A DNA stretch of 64,000 nt from an uncultured Erythrobacter sp. (GTDB lineage: Bacteria > Pseudomonadota > Alphaproteobacteria > Sphingomonadales > Sphingomonadaceae), in the NCBI GenBank assembly GCA_947503275.1, contig CANNCZ010000001.1, forward strand, positions 1,674,001 through 1,738,000, in the 5' to 3' direction. Position 1 is the first letter of the stretch. Every line of letters starts with the position of its first letter. Below the pieces are notes generated by a model. The model had not been told where the DNA came from, made no database searches, and saw only the letters and a program-made list of their open reading frames with translations. Positions 42,896 through 51,527 of the stretch are shown here, one piece after another. The translations under genes and the position numbers were made by a program.

Positions 42896-45793
42896 TCAGA
42901 ATTTTGCTCGAACCCCGGCAGTGTAACGCGCACCGGTGCGTTCATATGTCAGGATGCGGTTCGCAAAGCGCGAGAAGTCTCGAGTGTCTTCATTGAGGAT
43001 GTTGAGGCCCTCCACGAACACTTGGAACTGATCGGTCAGCTCGTAACTTGCCGAGAAGTCGACCTGACCAAAGCTTTCGCGCTGGCGTGGTTCGCTTTGC
43101 ACGTCGCTGCCTTGGACTAGAAAACCATCGCGGAAATTGTATGATACGCGCGCTGACAGACGATCACCTTCGTAGAAACCAGTGACGTTGAGCGTGTGCG
43201 GCGTAAAGCCATTAAAGCCCAGATCGCCCGCAGGCGCATCATCCCGGTTTGAGTTCACATAGGTGTAGTTGATAATGCCGCCCAAGCCATTGTCGAGCGT
43301 CTTCTGGAACGCGATTTCAGCACCCGAAATACTGCCAGAAAGGCCGTTACGCTGACGCGTATCTTGGAACGTGACATCAACCGGGGTGTCGACGGTCAGT
43401 CCGCCATTGCCCGCTGGAAAGATCACGACACCGGGAACCGGCAGCGTTGAGGTTTCAAGGAACCCGCCCAGCTCTTTGTGGAAACCGGCAATGCTAAAAT
43501 AGCTCAGCGAGTCGAAATACCATTCGAACGAGACATCGAAATTGTCCGCCTCAAAGGCTTCGAGCAATGGGTTGCCGCCGCCGCTAAGCGGGGCATCGGA
43601 GCGCCCGCCAAAGTTGTTAGCCACGCCCAATGCGGTCAGCGTTGGACGTGTGACGGTCCGGGCATAGCTGAGGCGAAGGACGATATCTTCAGCAGGCTCA
43701 ATCCGGAAGTTCACCGACGGCAGGAAGTTCACATAATCATTAGGCACAGAGACATTGGTCGCTGGGCCAAAGACGGTGACAAGCTGCGTGTCGCCCGGTG
43801 TCTCACGGAATTCGATGACCGGCTGGTCAATGCCGCTGGACAGAACATCGGTGAATGCAATACGGAAGCCAACATTGGCCGCCCAAGGCAGCTCTCCGCC
43901 GAAATCGCCGCCCCATTCTGTGTTGAAATAGGCCGAATAAATCTGCTCTTCGACCGCAAAGCTGCCGCCCGGATTGAAGGACGGCGTATAAATGCCGAAC
44001 TCTGGGTCAATCTGGCCGCTATTCAGGTAGGCCAGCAATTCTGCAGTGTTGCCGCCCGTGCGATCAGCGTTTTGAAGATTGGCGGTGCTGTTCAACTGCG
44101 CAAAAGCATCTGCGAAACTGGCTGTCAGGATGGTCGCAGGGACAGTGTTTGCGCCTTCGACCCCGGACAGGAACCCATCAAATGAGAACTCGTTGAGGAT
44201 CGAGGTGTCGAATGGCACGGTGTAACCGCAATAAGCGCAGAAAATCTCTGCTGCGGTGAGTGTACCAAAGCCGGGGTCGGCGAAGTTATCGAACAGGTCC
44301 TGTGTCTTTTCGCGGTCGGTGTAGATGCCGCCGAAGGTGATTGCCGAAAGCGGCCCCGCATCGACTTCCCATTCTCCATCAAAGCGCACCTCGAAAACCT
44401 CATCTTCAACCGCGGTGCGAGCCACGTTGACGAAGTGGAGCCGCTGGATCGAAGGATCGACAAAATCAGCCGCGTTGATGTTGGTGATAGTCGAAATGCC
44501 AGAGCTGCTGGTGGATTCGATCAGGGGCGATGTCGGGGCAAGCGCACCCAGAACCACGAATGGATTGGTGCCGTCACCCGTCGCACGGGACCACGAAACA
44601 TCAGCGACAAAGGTCAGGGCATCGGTCGCTTCGAATTCGAAGTTGCCGCCGAATGCGAATGTCTCTGCCTCACGATTATTTGATGTGAGCACGTTGTCAT
44701 TCTGTGACAGGCCGACCGTGTCAGCGATTGCAGGGTTGCGTGTGCCGAAATCGATGCTCGGGCGGCTGAACGACGTGACCGTGCCATTGCCGTCGATCTG
44801 CGGATCGAGGAATGGCGGGCTGAAGAAACCGGAGAATTGCTGGTCGAAGGAATCGACCTGAAAGCGTGAATAAAGGCCATCGAATGTCGCGGTAAAGCGG
44901 TCGGATGGCGCAAACTGCAACGCACCGTTGAGCGTGATGCGCTCACGCTCTTGTTCGTCTCGGCTGAAAATCACTTGCTGTTGAACGCGCGCGCCTGCTG
45001 GCAATGCACCAATATCGGCTGCTGTTAGACCCGAAGAGCTCTCTGGTGCGAAGATAGCCTGACCACCCTCTCGAAGGGCAAAGCCATTGGTGATGTTGCG
45101 GTCAATCTGCGCATTGCGCAGGTTGTAGGTACCACCGAACAGAACGCCGACAGTGCCGTTCGACCAAGAGACAACACCACTAATATCGGTGCCGACATCT
45201 TCGCTCAGGTTTTCGTAGATCGCAGCGGCCGAAACCGAAGCGTTAAAACCTAGACGGTCAATCGGACGGGCGGTCGTAATGTTTACCACCGCGCCAATGC
45301 CGCCGGATTGCAGGTTGGGCTGCGCTGATTTGTAAACCTCGGCGGTTTGGATGATGTCGGAAGACAGCACATCAAACGAGAATTCGCGCCCCGGATTGTC
45401 GGTTGCGAGTGTGCGGCCATTCAAAAGAACAGCGTTAAACTCGGGGCCAAGGCCGCGAACTGTGATCGACTGACCTTCGCCTCCCGAACGGTCAATTGCG
45501 ACGCCCGTGATGCGCTGCAAAGCCTCTGCGATGTTTTGGTCAGGGAATTTGCCAACGTCCTCAGCAGAAACAGCATCAACCACAGCCGAGCTGTTACGCT
45601 TCAGGTTGATCGAATCTTGCAAACTGCGGCGAAAGCCGGTGACGACGATGGTATTTTCCTCACCCTCGACCGACTGCTGCTCAGCGGGTGGATTGGCGGC
45701 TTCGCCTTGATCCTGCGCTATGGCCGGGGTGGAAATGGCAATCACTGCAACCGCAGCGGATTGGGCCAAGGCGGCCCGCTTGGAAATCAACAT
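42896..45793 (-). CDS. TonB-dependent receptor for a galactoside
   Basis: A 965-residue outer-membrane receptor: a signal peptide (MLISKRAALAQSAAVAVIA, cleaved after AIAQ), a TonB-box-like NTIVVTGFR, the plug domain with EALQRITGVAI and ITVRGLGPEFNAVLLNGR, and a 22-strand barrel that ends in an aromatic-type terminus (RAKF). It belongs to the large subclass used by sphingomonads for carbohydrates. I chose ATG 45793 with GGGAGAGAC before it. Substrate inferred from the neighbouring alpha-galactosidase. Confidence 0.94.
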   Translation of the reverse strand: MLISKRAALAQSAAVAVIAISTPAIAQDQGEAANPPAEQQSVEGEENTIVVTGFRRSLQDSINLKRNSSAVVDAVSAEDVGKFPDQNIAEALQRITGVAIDRSGGEGQSITVRGLGPEFNAVLLNGRTLATDNPGREFSFDVLSSDIIQTAEVYKSAQPNLQSGGIGAVVNITTARPIDRLGFNASVSAAAIYENLSEDVGTDISGVVSWSNGTVGVLFGGTYNLRNAQIDRNITNGFALREGGQAIFAPESSSGLTAADIGALPAGARVQQQVIFSRDEQERERITLNGALQFAPSDRFTATFDGLYSRFQVDSFDQQFSGFFSPPFLDPQIDGNGTVTSFSRPSIDFGTRNPAIADTVGLSQNDNVLTSNNREAETFAFGGNFEFEATDALTFVADVSWSRATGDGTNPFVVLGALAPTSPLIESTSSSGISTITNINAADFVDPSIQRLHFVNVARTAVEDEVFEVRFDGEWEVDAGPLSAITFGGIYTDREKTQDLFDNFADPGFGTLTAAEIFCAYCGYTVPFDTSILNEFSFDGFLSGVEGANTVPATILTASFADAFAQLNSTANLQNADRTGGNTAELLAYLNSGQIDPEFGIYTPSFNPGGSFAVEEQIYSAYFNTEWGGDFGGELPWAANVGFRIAFTDVLSSGIDQPVIEFRETPGDTQLVTVFGPATNVSVPNDYVNFLPSVNFRIEPAEDIVLRLSYARTVTRPTLTALGVANNFGGRSDAPLSGGGNPLLEAFEADNFDVSFEWYFDSLSYFSIAGFHKELGGFLETSTLPVPGVVIFPAGNGGLTVDTPVDVTFQDTRQRNGLSGSISGAEIAFQKTLDNGLGGIINYTYVNSNRDDAPAGDLGFNGFTPHTLNVTGFYEGDRLSARVSYNFRDGFLVQGSDVQSEPRQRESFGQVDFSASYELTDQFQVFVEGLNILNEDTRDFSRFANRILTYERTGARYTAGVRAKF

Positions 45794-46031
45794 GTCTCTC
45801 TCCCTTATCCATGCCCTTTTTATGATCCCGCTTGTGCGAGTGGGCATGAGATTGAGACCCTTGAGGGGGTCATGATACAAAATCTGACGTTTGGAGAGCC
45901 GAATTCCATAGGTGGATTGGACTGGCATGAAGATTTTGGGAAATTGGAACAGTTTGTCAGTGGAGAAACTGCGCGGTGTCATAATTTTGCAACGCAACTG
46001 ACGGCCAGACGCTCATAATATTTCCCAAATT

Positions 46032-46856
46032 CTAAAACTGCGATGGTGCGCGCGCGATACGGGAACGGTATTCTGACGGAGGCCAGCCGACCGTTTTGCT
46101 AAATTGGCGGCTAAAGTGATACTCGTCGCAATACCCCAATTCGTCGGAGATATCGCGCAACATTAGCTTGGGATCGGTCAGCATTTCGCAGGCCCGCTCC
46201 ATCAGGATGCTGGTGCGGTACCGACCGGGAGAGCGCCCTGACAGCTTGCGGAACCGTTTGCGGAACGCCTCATAAGAATGCCCCAAAGTCTTGGCCGCGA
46301 TCCGCACATCCATGGTTGCCGCGATGGTCTCCTTGGCCGCGGATAGCCAAGCGATGTCATCGGCCATATCGTCCTCACCCGCCTTGACGATATCGGCGAG
46401 CAGAGCCTGCAATTCGACTGTTTCGCTGATCAATTCGCTTTCACTCAATGCGCCCGCGCCACCGATCAGCCGGGTAATCCGGTCACGCCAGAAGTCCATT
46501 GGCCGCAGGGAGATCACCGGATTGTCACGGATCAAGCACCCCGCTTCGTGCCATAAGTCGAACACCGGTCCTTCGAATACGAGGTAAAATTCATCCCAGC
46601 TTTCACCCGGCGCGGGACCATACCAATGCTCCAGTCCTGGAACGATCAGAATCGCGTCGCCCGCTTTGACCGGCAGATCGGTTCCGCTTGCATCACGATA
46701 GGTCCCATGGCCTCTTGTCACATAGACCAGCGTGTAATGTGGCAGTGTGCGTCGCGCGGTCAGTACGCCAACGCCGTTCTTCACAAAGCAGGCAATCTTT
46801 ATCCCGCCGATGGCAGACAGGTGCAAATTCTGCTTGTAGACCTTTTCTTCCCACAT
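46032..46856 (-). CDS. AraC-family regulator of the galactoside locus
   Basis: A 274-residue regulator with an N-terminal cupin sugar-sensing domain (GHGTYRDASGTDLPVKAGDAILIVPGLEH region) and two C-terminal HTH motifs (RIAAKTLGHSYEAFRKRF and RDISDELGYCDEYHFSRQF). It diverges from the alpha-galactosidase gene and lies upstream of the TonB receptor, so it probably activates both on binding an alpha-galactoside or galactose. Confidence 0.92.
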   Translation of the reverse strand: MWEEKVYKQNLHLSAIGGIKIACFVKNGVGVLTARRTLPHYTLVYVTRGHGTYRDASGTDLPVKAGDAILIVPGLEHWYGPAPGESWDEFYLVFEGPVFDLWHEAGCLIRDNPVISLRPMDFWRDRITRLIGGAGALSESELISETVELQALLADIVKAGEDDMADDIAWLSAAKETIAATMDVRIAAKTLGHSYEAFRKRFRKLSGRSPGRYRTSILMERACEMLTDPKLMLRDISDELGYCDEYHFSRQFSKTVGWPPSEYRSRIARAPSQF

Positions 46857-47025
46857 TGGGGCAAACCCTCAGCTGTTCTCACATAGGATACCAAAAAATT
46901 CATGCGCTTCCAAATTCCCACTTCACACAGGCGCTCAAATGGCGTGATTATGCGGACTTGGTCGGATAATGGCGATAAAGCTAAGATGGCCGGGATTGGA
47001 TCGGATAAAGGGATGGACTGTTTGG
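46857..47025. promoter_or_regulatory. Divergent control region of AraC regulator and alpha-galactosidase
   Basis: A gap of 112 to 169 bases, depending on the alpha-galactosidase start. No clear sigma-70 boxes or direct repeats could be assigned with confidence; the AraC protein probably binds here. Confidence 0.4.
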
Positions 47026-49293
47026 ATGGCAAATGACGCCGATCTAAGCGCGCATAATGCGGGCCGCGAACATGCGGATCATGAAGTTGGCGATGCGCCC
47101 GCGATCCATGAACATCGCCCGGTTCCGATAAAGGATCCGGTCGAACACGGCTCACACGAAACGCAATATCGCGAACTGCGCAGCGGCGGAACCTTCCTCG
47201 CCCTCGAAACGACCGAGGGCATGCGCCCGATCATCCTGTACGCAGGGCCTGATCTGCCCGGCGTCACGGCGCAGGAACTTGCGATGCTTGCAACTCGACA
47301 ACATGCTCCAGGCAGCGCGTCTGTTCCCCTACGCGGATCACTGCTCAATGAAATCGGCACCGGCATTTCCGGCCCATCCGGGCTGGTCGGCCACCGCGCT
47401 GGGCACGATTGGGCGATCGATTTGCGGATCAGCGCGGTCGAGACCCCCGCCCCCAACACGCTCGCGATCCATTGTGAGGACACCAACACCGCGATCGCCA
47501 CGATCCACACGTTCACCATCGATCCTACGACCGGAATGCTCATCAGCAATACGAGCATCGAAAATCGCGGTGATGATGAATTTGAACTCGATTGGTGCGC
47601 CGCATTGTGTCTGCCCGTCGACCCGCGACTGACCCGTTTCCTAAGCTTCACCGGGCGTTGGTCCGGAGAGTTCACAATCGAGGAAGTGCCTGCATTCCAA
47701 GGCAGCGTGGTGCGCGAGAACAAGGCGGGGCGCACCAGCCATGACGTGTTCCCCGGTGGTATTTTGGCTGCGCCAGAGACGAGTGAAGATAGCGGCCTGG
47801 CCGCCTCTTTTCACCTTAGCTGGAGCGGAAATCACCGACTGCGCATCGACCGCCACAGCGATGGACGCGGCTTTGTGCAAATGGGCGAGATGAGCTTTCC
47901 CGGTGAGATCCGCTTGGCCAAGAGCGCGCAATATCGCACACCCGATTTCCTCGCCATCTGGTCCGAAGAGGGCTTCAACGGCGCATCGCACGCCTTCCAC
48001 GATTATCTGCGCGGATCAGTTATGGATGCGCGCAGCCTGAGCCGCGCACGGCCCGTACATTATAACACGTGGGAAGCGGTCTACTTTGACCATAATGAGG
48101 CAACTCTGGTCGAATTGGCTGAGGCCGCAGCCTCTGTCGGAGCGGAGCGGTATGTCCTCGACGATGGCTGGTTTGGCGGGCGGCGCCATGATGCCGCGGG
48201 CCTTGGCGATTGGTGGGTCTCCGCCGATGTCTACCCGCAAGGGCTCCACACACTTGCCAACCGGGTGAAGGAGCTGGGCATGGAGTTCGGCCTGTGGTTC
48301 GAACCCGAAATGATCAACCCCGACAGCGACCTTTATCGCGCTCATCCCGATTGGGTGTTGCAGGCGCAAGGGGTCGAGGCAGTGCCGTTTCGCGGACAAT
48401 TGACGCTCGACCTGACCAAGCGCGAAGTGTTTGATTACCTGTTTGAAAAGATTAGTGATATCGTTGGCGAATATGGTGTTTCCTATATCAAATGGGACAT
48501 GAACCGCGACACCAATCACCCATCCAGCAATGGGCGCGGGGCGATGCATTTTCAGACGCAGGCGGTCTATCGCTTGCTTGAACAATTGCGCACACAGCAT
48601 CCAGAACTTGAGATTGAAAGCTGTTCATCGGGCGGCGGGCGCGCGGACTTCGGCATTCTGCGTCACACCGACCGGATCTGGACATCGGACAACAACGATG
48701 CGCGCCAGCGTCAGGATATTCAGCGCGGCGCCACGCACTTCTTCCCCTTACGCATTTTAGGCAGCCATGTTGGCCCCAAAAATTGCCACATCACTGGCCG
48801 CAAATTCAGCATGCATTTCCGTGTGGCCAGCGCGGTGTTCGGCCATATGGGGATGGAATTGGACCTGCGCGATGAGGATGCAGACGATCTGGCGATCCTA
48901 GCGGCGGGAATTGCGCTCTACAAACAACATCGCGACCTGATCCATACGGGGCGTTTTTGGCGCTTGGAAAGCCCGAAAGACACCAACTTTATCGGCTGTG
49001 TATCGGATGATCAGAGCGAAGCGTTGTTCTCCTATGCTAAGCTGGAAACGGAGCTGGCAACCCTACCTCGGCGCATTCATTTCAAAGGGCTGGACCCGGC
49101 AAAGAAATACCGTGTTCAGATGGTGTGGCCCCAGCACAATCCCTCGATCAGCACACCGTCCATCATTGACGCCGCCGATCTTCAGAGGGATGGAGCATGG
49201 GTGTCAGGCGCGGCATTAATGGGGCATGGAATACAGCCCCCATTGACGTTCCCCGACACATGTTTGTTCTACCACCTGCAATCAAGCGAGTAA
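47026..49293 (+). CDS. GH36 alpha-galactosidase
   Basis: A 755-residue glycosidase that removes terminal alpha-linked galactose from melibiose- or raffinose-type sugars. The nucleophile Asp is in YIKWDMNRD and the acid/base Asp in TSDNNDARQR; ESCSSGGGRADFG is the family signature. The start is uncertain: ATG 46969 gives 19 more residues, but GGGATGGA just before ATG 47026 fits better. There is no signal peptide, so it acts in the cytoplasm and its substrate must enter intact. First gene of an operon with galT and galK. Confidence 0.93.
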   Translation: MANDADLSAHNAGREHADHEVGDAPAIHEHRPVPIKDPVEHGSHETQYRELRSGGTFLALETTEGMRPIILYAGPDLPGVTAQELAMLATRQHAPGSASVPLRGSLLNEIGTGISGPSGLVGHRAGHDWAIDLRISAVETPAPNTLAIHCEDTNTAIATIHTFTIDPTTGMLISNTSIENRGDDEFELDWCAALCLPVDPRLTRFLSFTGRWSGEFTIEEVPAFQGSVVRENKAGRTSHDVFPGGILAAPETSEDSGLAASFHLSWSGNHRLRIDRHSDGRGFVQMGEMSFPGEIRLAKSAQYRTPDFLAIWSEEGFNGASHAFHDYLRGSVMDARSLSRARPVHYNTWEAVYFDHNEATLVELAEAAASVGAERYVLDDGWFGGRRHDAAGLGDWWVSADVYPQGLHTLANRVKELGMEFGLWFEPEMINPDSDLYRAHPDWVLQAQGVEAVPFRGQLTLDLTKREVFDYLFEKISDIVGEYGVSYIKWDMNRDTNHPSSNGRGAMHFQTQAVYRLLEQLRTQHPELEIESCSSGGGRADFGILRHTDRIWTSDNNDARQRQDIQRGATHFFPLRILGSHVGPKNCHITGRKFSMHFRVASAVFGHMGMELDLRDEDADDLAILAAGIALYKQHRDLIHTGRFWRLESPKDTNFIGCVSDDQSEALFSYAKLETELATLPRRIHFKGLDPAKKYRVQMVWPQHNPSISTPSIIDAADLQRDGAWVSGAALMGHGIQPPLTFPDTCLFYHLQSSE

Positions 49294-49297
49294 CCTC

Positions 49298-50377
49298 ATG
49301 AGCTCTGCGATATCCTTGCCTCGCACTCTTGGAGGGCGCGCGACCTATCGCCGCGATGTTACCAAGGCGGATGGCAGGATGCTGCGGCTGTATGGGCGGG
49401 ATGCGCATGATGCAGAACCGATGCCTCAAACCGCGGATGATCTCGCTCAGGGTGGGGAACTGCGCTTTCACCCCTTGCGCGGGGAATGGAACGTCTATGC
49501 TGCGCATCGGCAGAACCGCACATTTAAGCCCTCTGCCGCCGACGATCCGCTGGCCCCGACCATTGTCGATGGGCCAGAGACGGAGATCCCGTTTAGCGAT
49601 TTCGAACTGGCAATTTTTGAGAACAAGTTTGCTGCCTTCCATCCCTCGGCCCGCGATGCGGCGGTGCTTGATGGCGTTTCGACAGAGCCTGCTCGCGGAG
49701 CCTGCGACGTTGTGGTCTACGACCCGGCGGGCACCGGTAGTCTGGCAACAATCGGGCAAGACCGCCGGGAAGTGCTGCTGGCGGCTCTTATAGACCGATA
49801 CGGCACGCTGTTTTCCGCCGGTTGCCAATATGTGCTGCCGTTTGAGAACCGTGGGGATGAGGTTGGCGTCACCTTGCACCATCCACATGGTCAGATTTAC
49901 GGATTTGAGCGGGTTCCGCAGGCGCAAGCACGCGCTGCGCAAGCTTTTGCCGATGGTTATGATCTGGCGAGCGAGATTGCGGCTGCCATCCCCGATTACG
50001 GCGTTAACCGATCCGGCGACGTCGCGACCTTTGTTCCGCGTTATGCGCGTTTCCCGTATGAAGTGTGGATTGCGCCAATGCAGCGGCGCGAGGGGCCATG
50101 GGATTGCACCGATGGTGAGCTAGAGGCACTGGCCGAGCAATTGGGCGAAGTCACGCGCCGCTATGACGCGCTGTTCCAACAATCAGCGGCGACCATGATG
50201 GCGTTTCACGCTGCCCCCGGTGGCGGGGCGTCAGGATACCATTTCACCGTCCAGTTCTACCCGCTGCTGCGCGCGCCGGGCCGGGTCAAATATCTCGCTT
50301 CTGTCGAACAGCATACCGGCGTCTTCACCGTCGATGTGATGCCAGAAACAGCCGCAAAAATGCTGCGTGAGGTGTGA
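49298..50377 (+). CDS. galT: Galactose-1-phosphate uridylyltransferase
   Basis: A 359-residue enzyme of the Leloir pathway that moves UMP from UDP-glucose to galactose-1-phosphate. The active-site HHPHGQIY holds the nucleophilic His, and ENKFAAFHPS near residue 108 is the other family block. Starts 4 bases after the alpha-galactosidase stop. Confidence 0.95.
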   Translation: MSSAISLPRTLGGRATYRRDVTKADGRMLRLYGRDAHDAEPMPQTADDLAQGGELRFHPLRGEWNVYAAHRQNRTFKPSAADDPLAPTIVDGPETEIPFSDFELAIFENKFAAFHPSARDAAVLDGVSTEPARGACDVVVYDPAGTGSLATIGQDRREVLLAALIDRYGTLFSAGCQYVLPFENRGDEVGVTLHHPHGQIYGFERVPQAQARAAQAFADGYDLASEIAAAIPDYGVNRSGDVATFVPRYARFPYEVWIAPMQRREGPWDCTDGELEALAEQLGEVTRRYDALFQQSAATMMAFHAAPGGGASGYHFTVQFYPLLRAPGRVKYLASVEQHTGVFTVDVMPETAAKMLREV

Positions 50378-50378
50378 T

Positions 50379-51431
50379 GTGAGTGCTCATGCAAGCGCAG
50401 TGGCCTCTGCAGCGGCCCAAGCACCAGGGCGCGTCAATCTGATCGGTGAGCATATTGATTACAATGGCGGCATGGTCCTGCCAGCCGCGCTTTCCATCGG
50501 ATTGCAAGTTGAACTGATCCCGCGCCATGATGGCCGGGTGCTGGTGAGCGCCGATCACTATGATGAGCGGAGCGAGCGGGACATCGGCGAGGCGGCAAGC
50601 GGCCACTGGTCCGATACGGCACTCGGCGCCTTGCGGCAGGCTCGCGCGCTGTGTTTGGTCAATGGCGGCGCTGAGATCACCATTCGATCCACCATTCCAG
50701 AGGGGTCAGGTCTTTCCTCCTCTGCTGCCTTGATTGTCGCCATTCTGAAAGCCGCACGGACGCTGGGCAAAGGCACACAGAGCGACACCGAACTCGCCGT
50801 CGCAGCCCGCGCGGTTGAGAATGAGTTTATGGGCGTCCCTTGCGGGGTCATGGACCAAATGGCGGTCGCACTGGCGATACCGGGCACAGCGATGGCACTG
50901 GATACCAAGGCGCTGACGTTCGAGCTCCTCGACCTGCCCCACACACATGCCCTGATAGTGGTGCATTCGGGGCTGACCCGCAAACTCACAGATGGCCGTT
51001 ATGGCGCCCGCAAGGAAGAATGCGACGCGGCCAAAGCGCATTTTGGCACCGACGATCTGTGCTTGCTCGACCCTGCCACCGTAGCGGCTGCCCCCCTTCC
51101 CTCCACAATTCGCCAACGCACAATGCATTGCGTAACAGAACATGCGCGGGTCCTTACCGCCATAGAGGCGCTCAAAACGAACGATATCGCCGCCCTCGCG
51201 GCTGTAATGAATGAAAGCCACGTGTCGATGCGCGATGATTTCGCGATGTCGCTGCCCGCGATTGACGCGCTGGTCAGCGATGCTGGCAGTTTTGGCGCAG
51301 ACGGCGCGCGGTTGACCGGAGGGGGCTTTGGCGGCTGCATCGTCGCCTTGGTAGCAAAGGATGTGCAGGATGCGTGGCTTGCACAATTGCTCGCGAAACA
51401 CCCACAGGCGCGCTTTATCGCCCAAGCCTAA
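50379..51431 (+). CDS. galK: Galactokinase
   Basis: A 350-residue GHMP kinase: the galactokinase signature APGRVNLIGEHIDYNGG, the phosphate loop PEGSGLSSSAA and the C-terminal RLTGGGFGGC. The start is a GTG just past the galT stop (50379); a GTG at 50367 overlapping galT is also possible. Phosphorylates galactose released by the GH36 enzyme. galE and galM are not in the window. Confidence 0.95.
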   Translation: MSAHASAVASAAAQAPGRVNLIGEHIDYNGGMVLPAALSIGLQVELIPRHDGRVLVSADHYDERSERDIGEAASGHWSDTALGALRQARALCLVNGGAEITIRSTIPEGSGLSSSAALIVAILKAARTLGKGTQSDTELAVAARAVENEFMGVPCGVMDQMAVALAIPGTAMALDTKALTFELLDLPHTHALIVVHSGLTRKLTDGRYGARKEECDAAKAHFGTDDLCLLDPATVAAAPLPSTIRQRTMHCVTEHARVLTAIEALKTNDIAALAAVMNESHVSMRDDFAMSLPAIDALVSDAGSFGADGARLTGGGFGGCIVALVAKDVQDAWLAQLLAKHPQARFIAQA

Positions 51432-51438
51432 GCCATAT

Positions 51439-51478
51439 AAAAAGGGCCGACCACACTTTCATGTGGCCGGCCCCTTTT
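51439..51478. terminator. Strong bidirectional terminator after galK
   Basis: AAAAGGGCCG, CCACA, a short loop, TGTGG and CGGCCCCTTTT form a long stem with A and T tracts on either side. It separates galK from the convergent autotransporter gene. Confidence 0.9.
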
Positions 51479-51527
51479 CAACAGAGCTCCAAAGCGCCTC
51501 GGATCACTCTGCTAACTTGTCTCTCAA

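Noticed and set aside
45347-46018. A 223-codon frame on the plus strand opposite the start of the TonB receptor gene
   Set aside because: Shadow of the plug domain coding sequence; it has no domain of its own.
45936-46028. Inverted repeat TTGGGAAAT / ATTTCCCAA between the TonB receptor and AraC genes
   Set aside because: The 9-bp arms are 75 bases apart and the second lies at the AraC gene end; too weak to call an operator.
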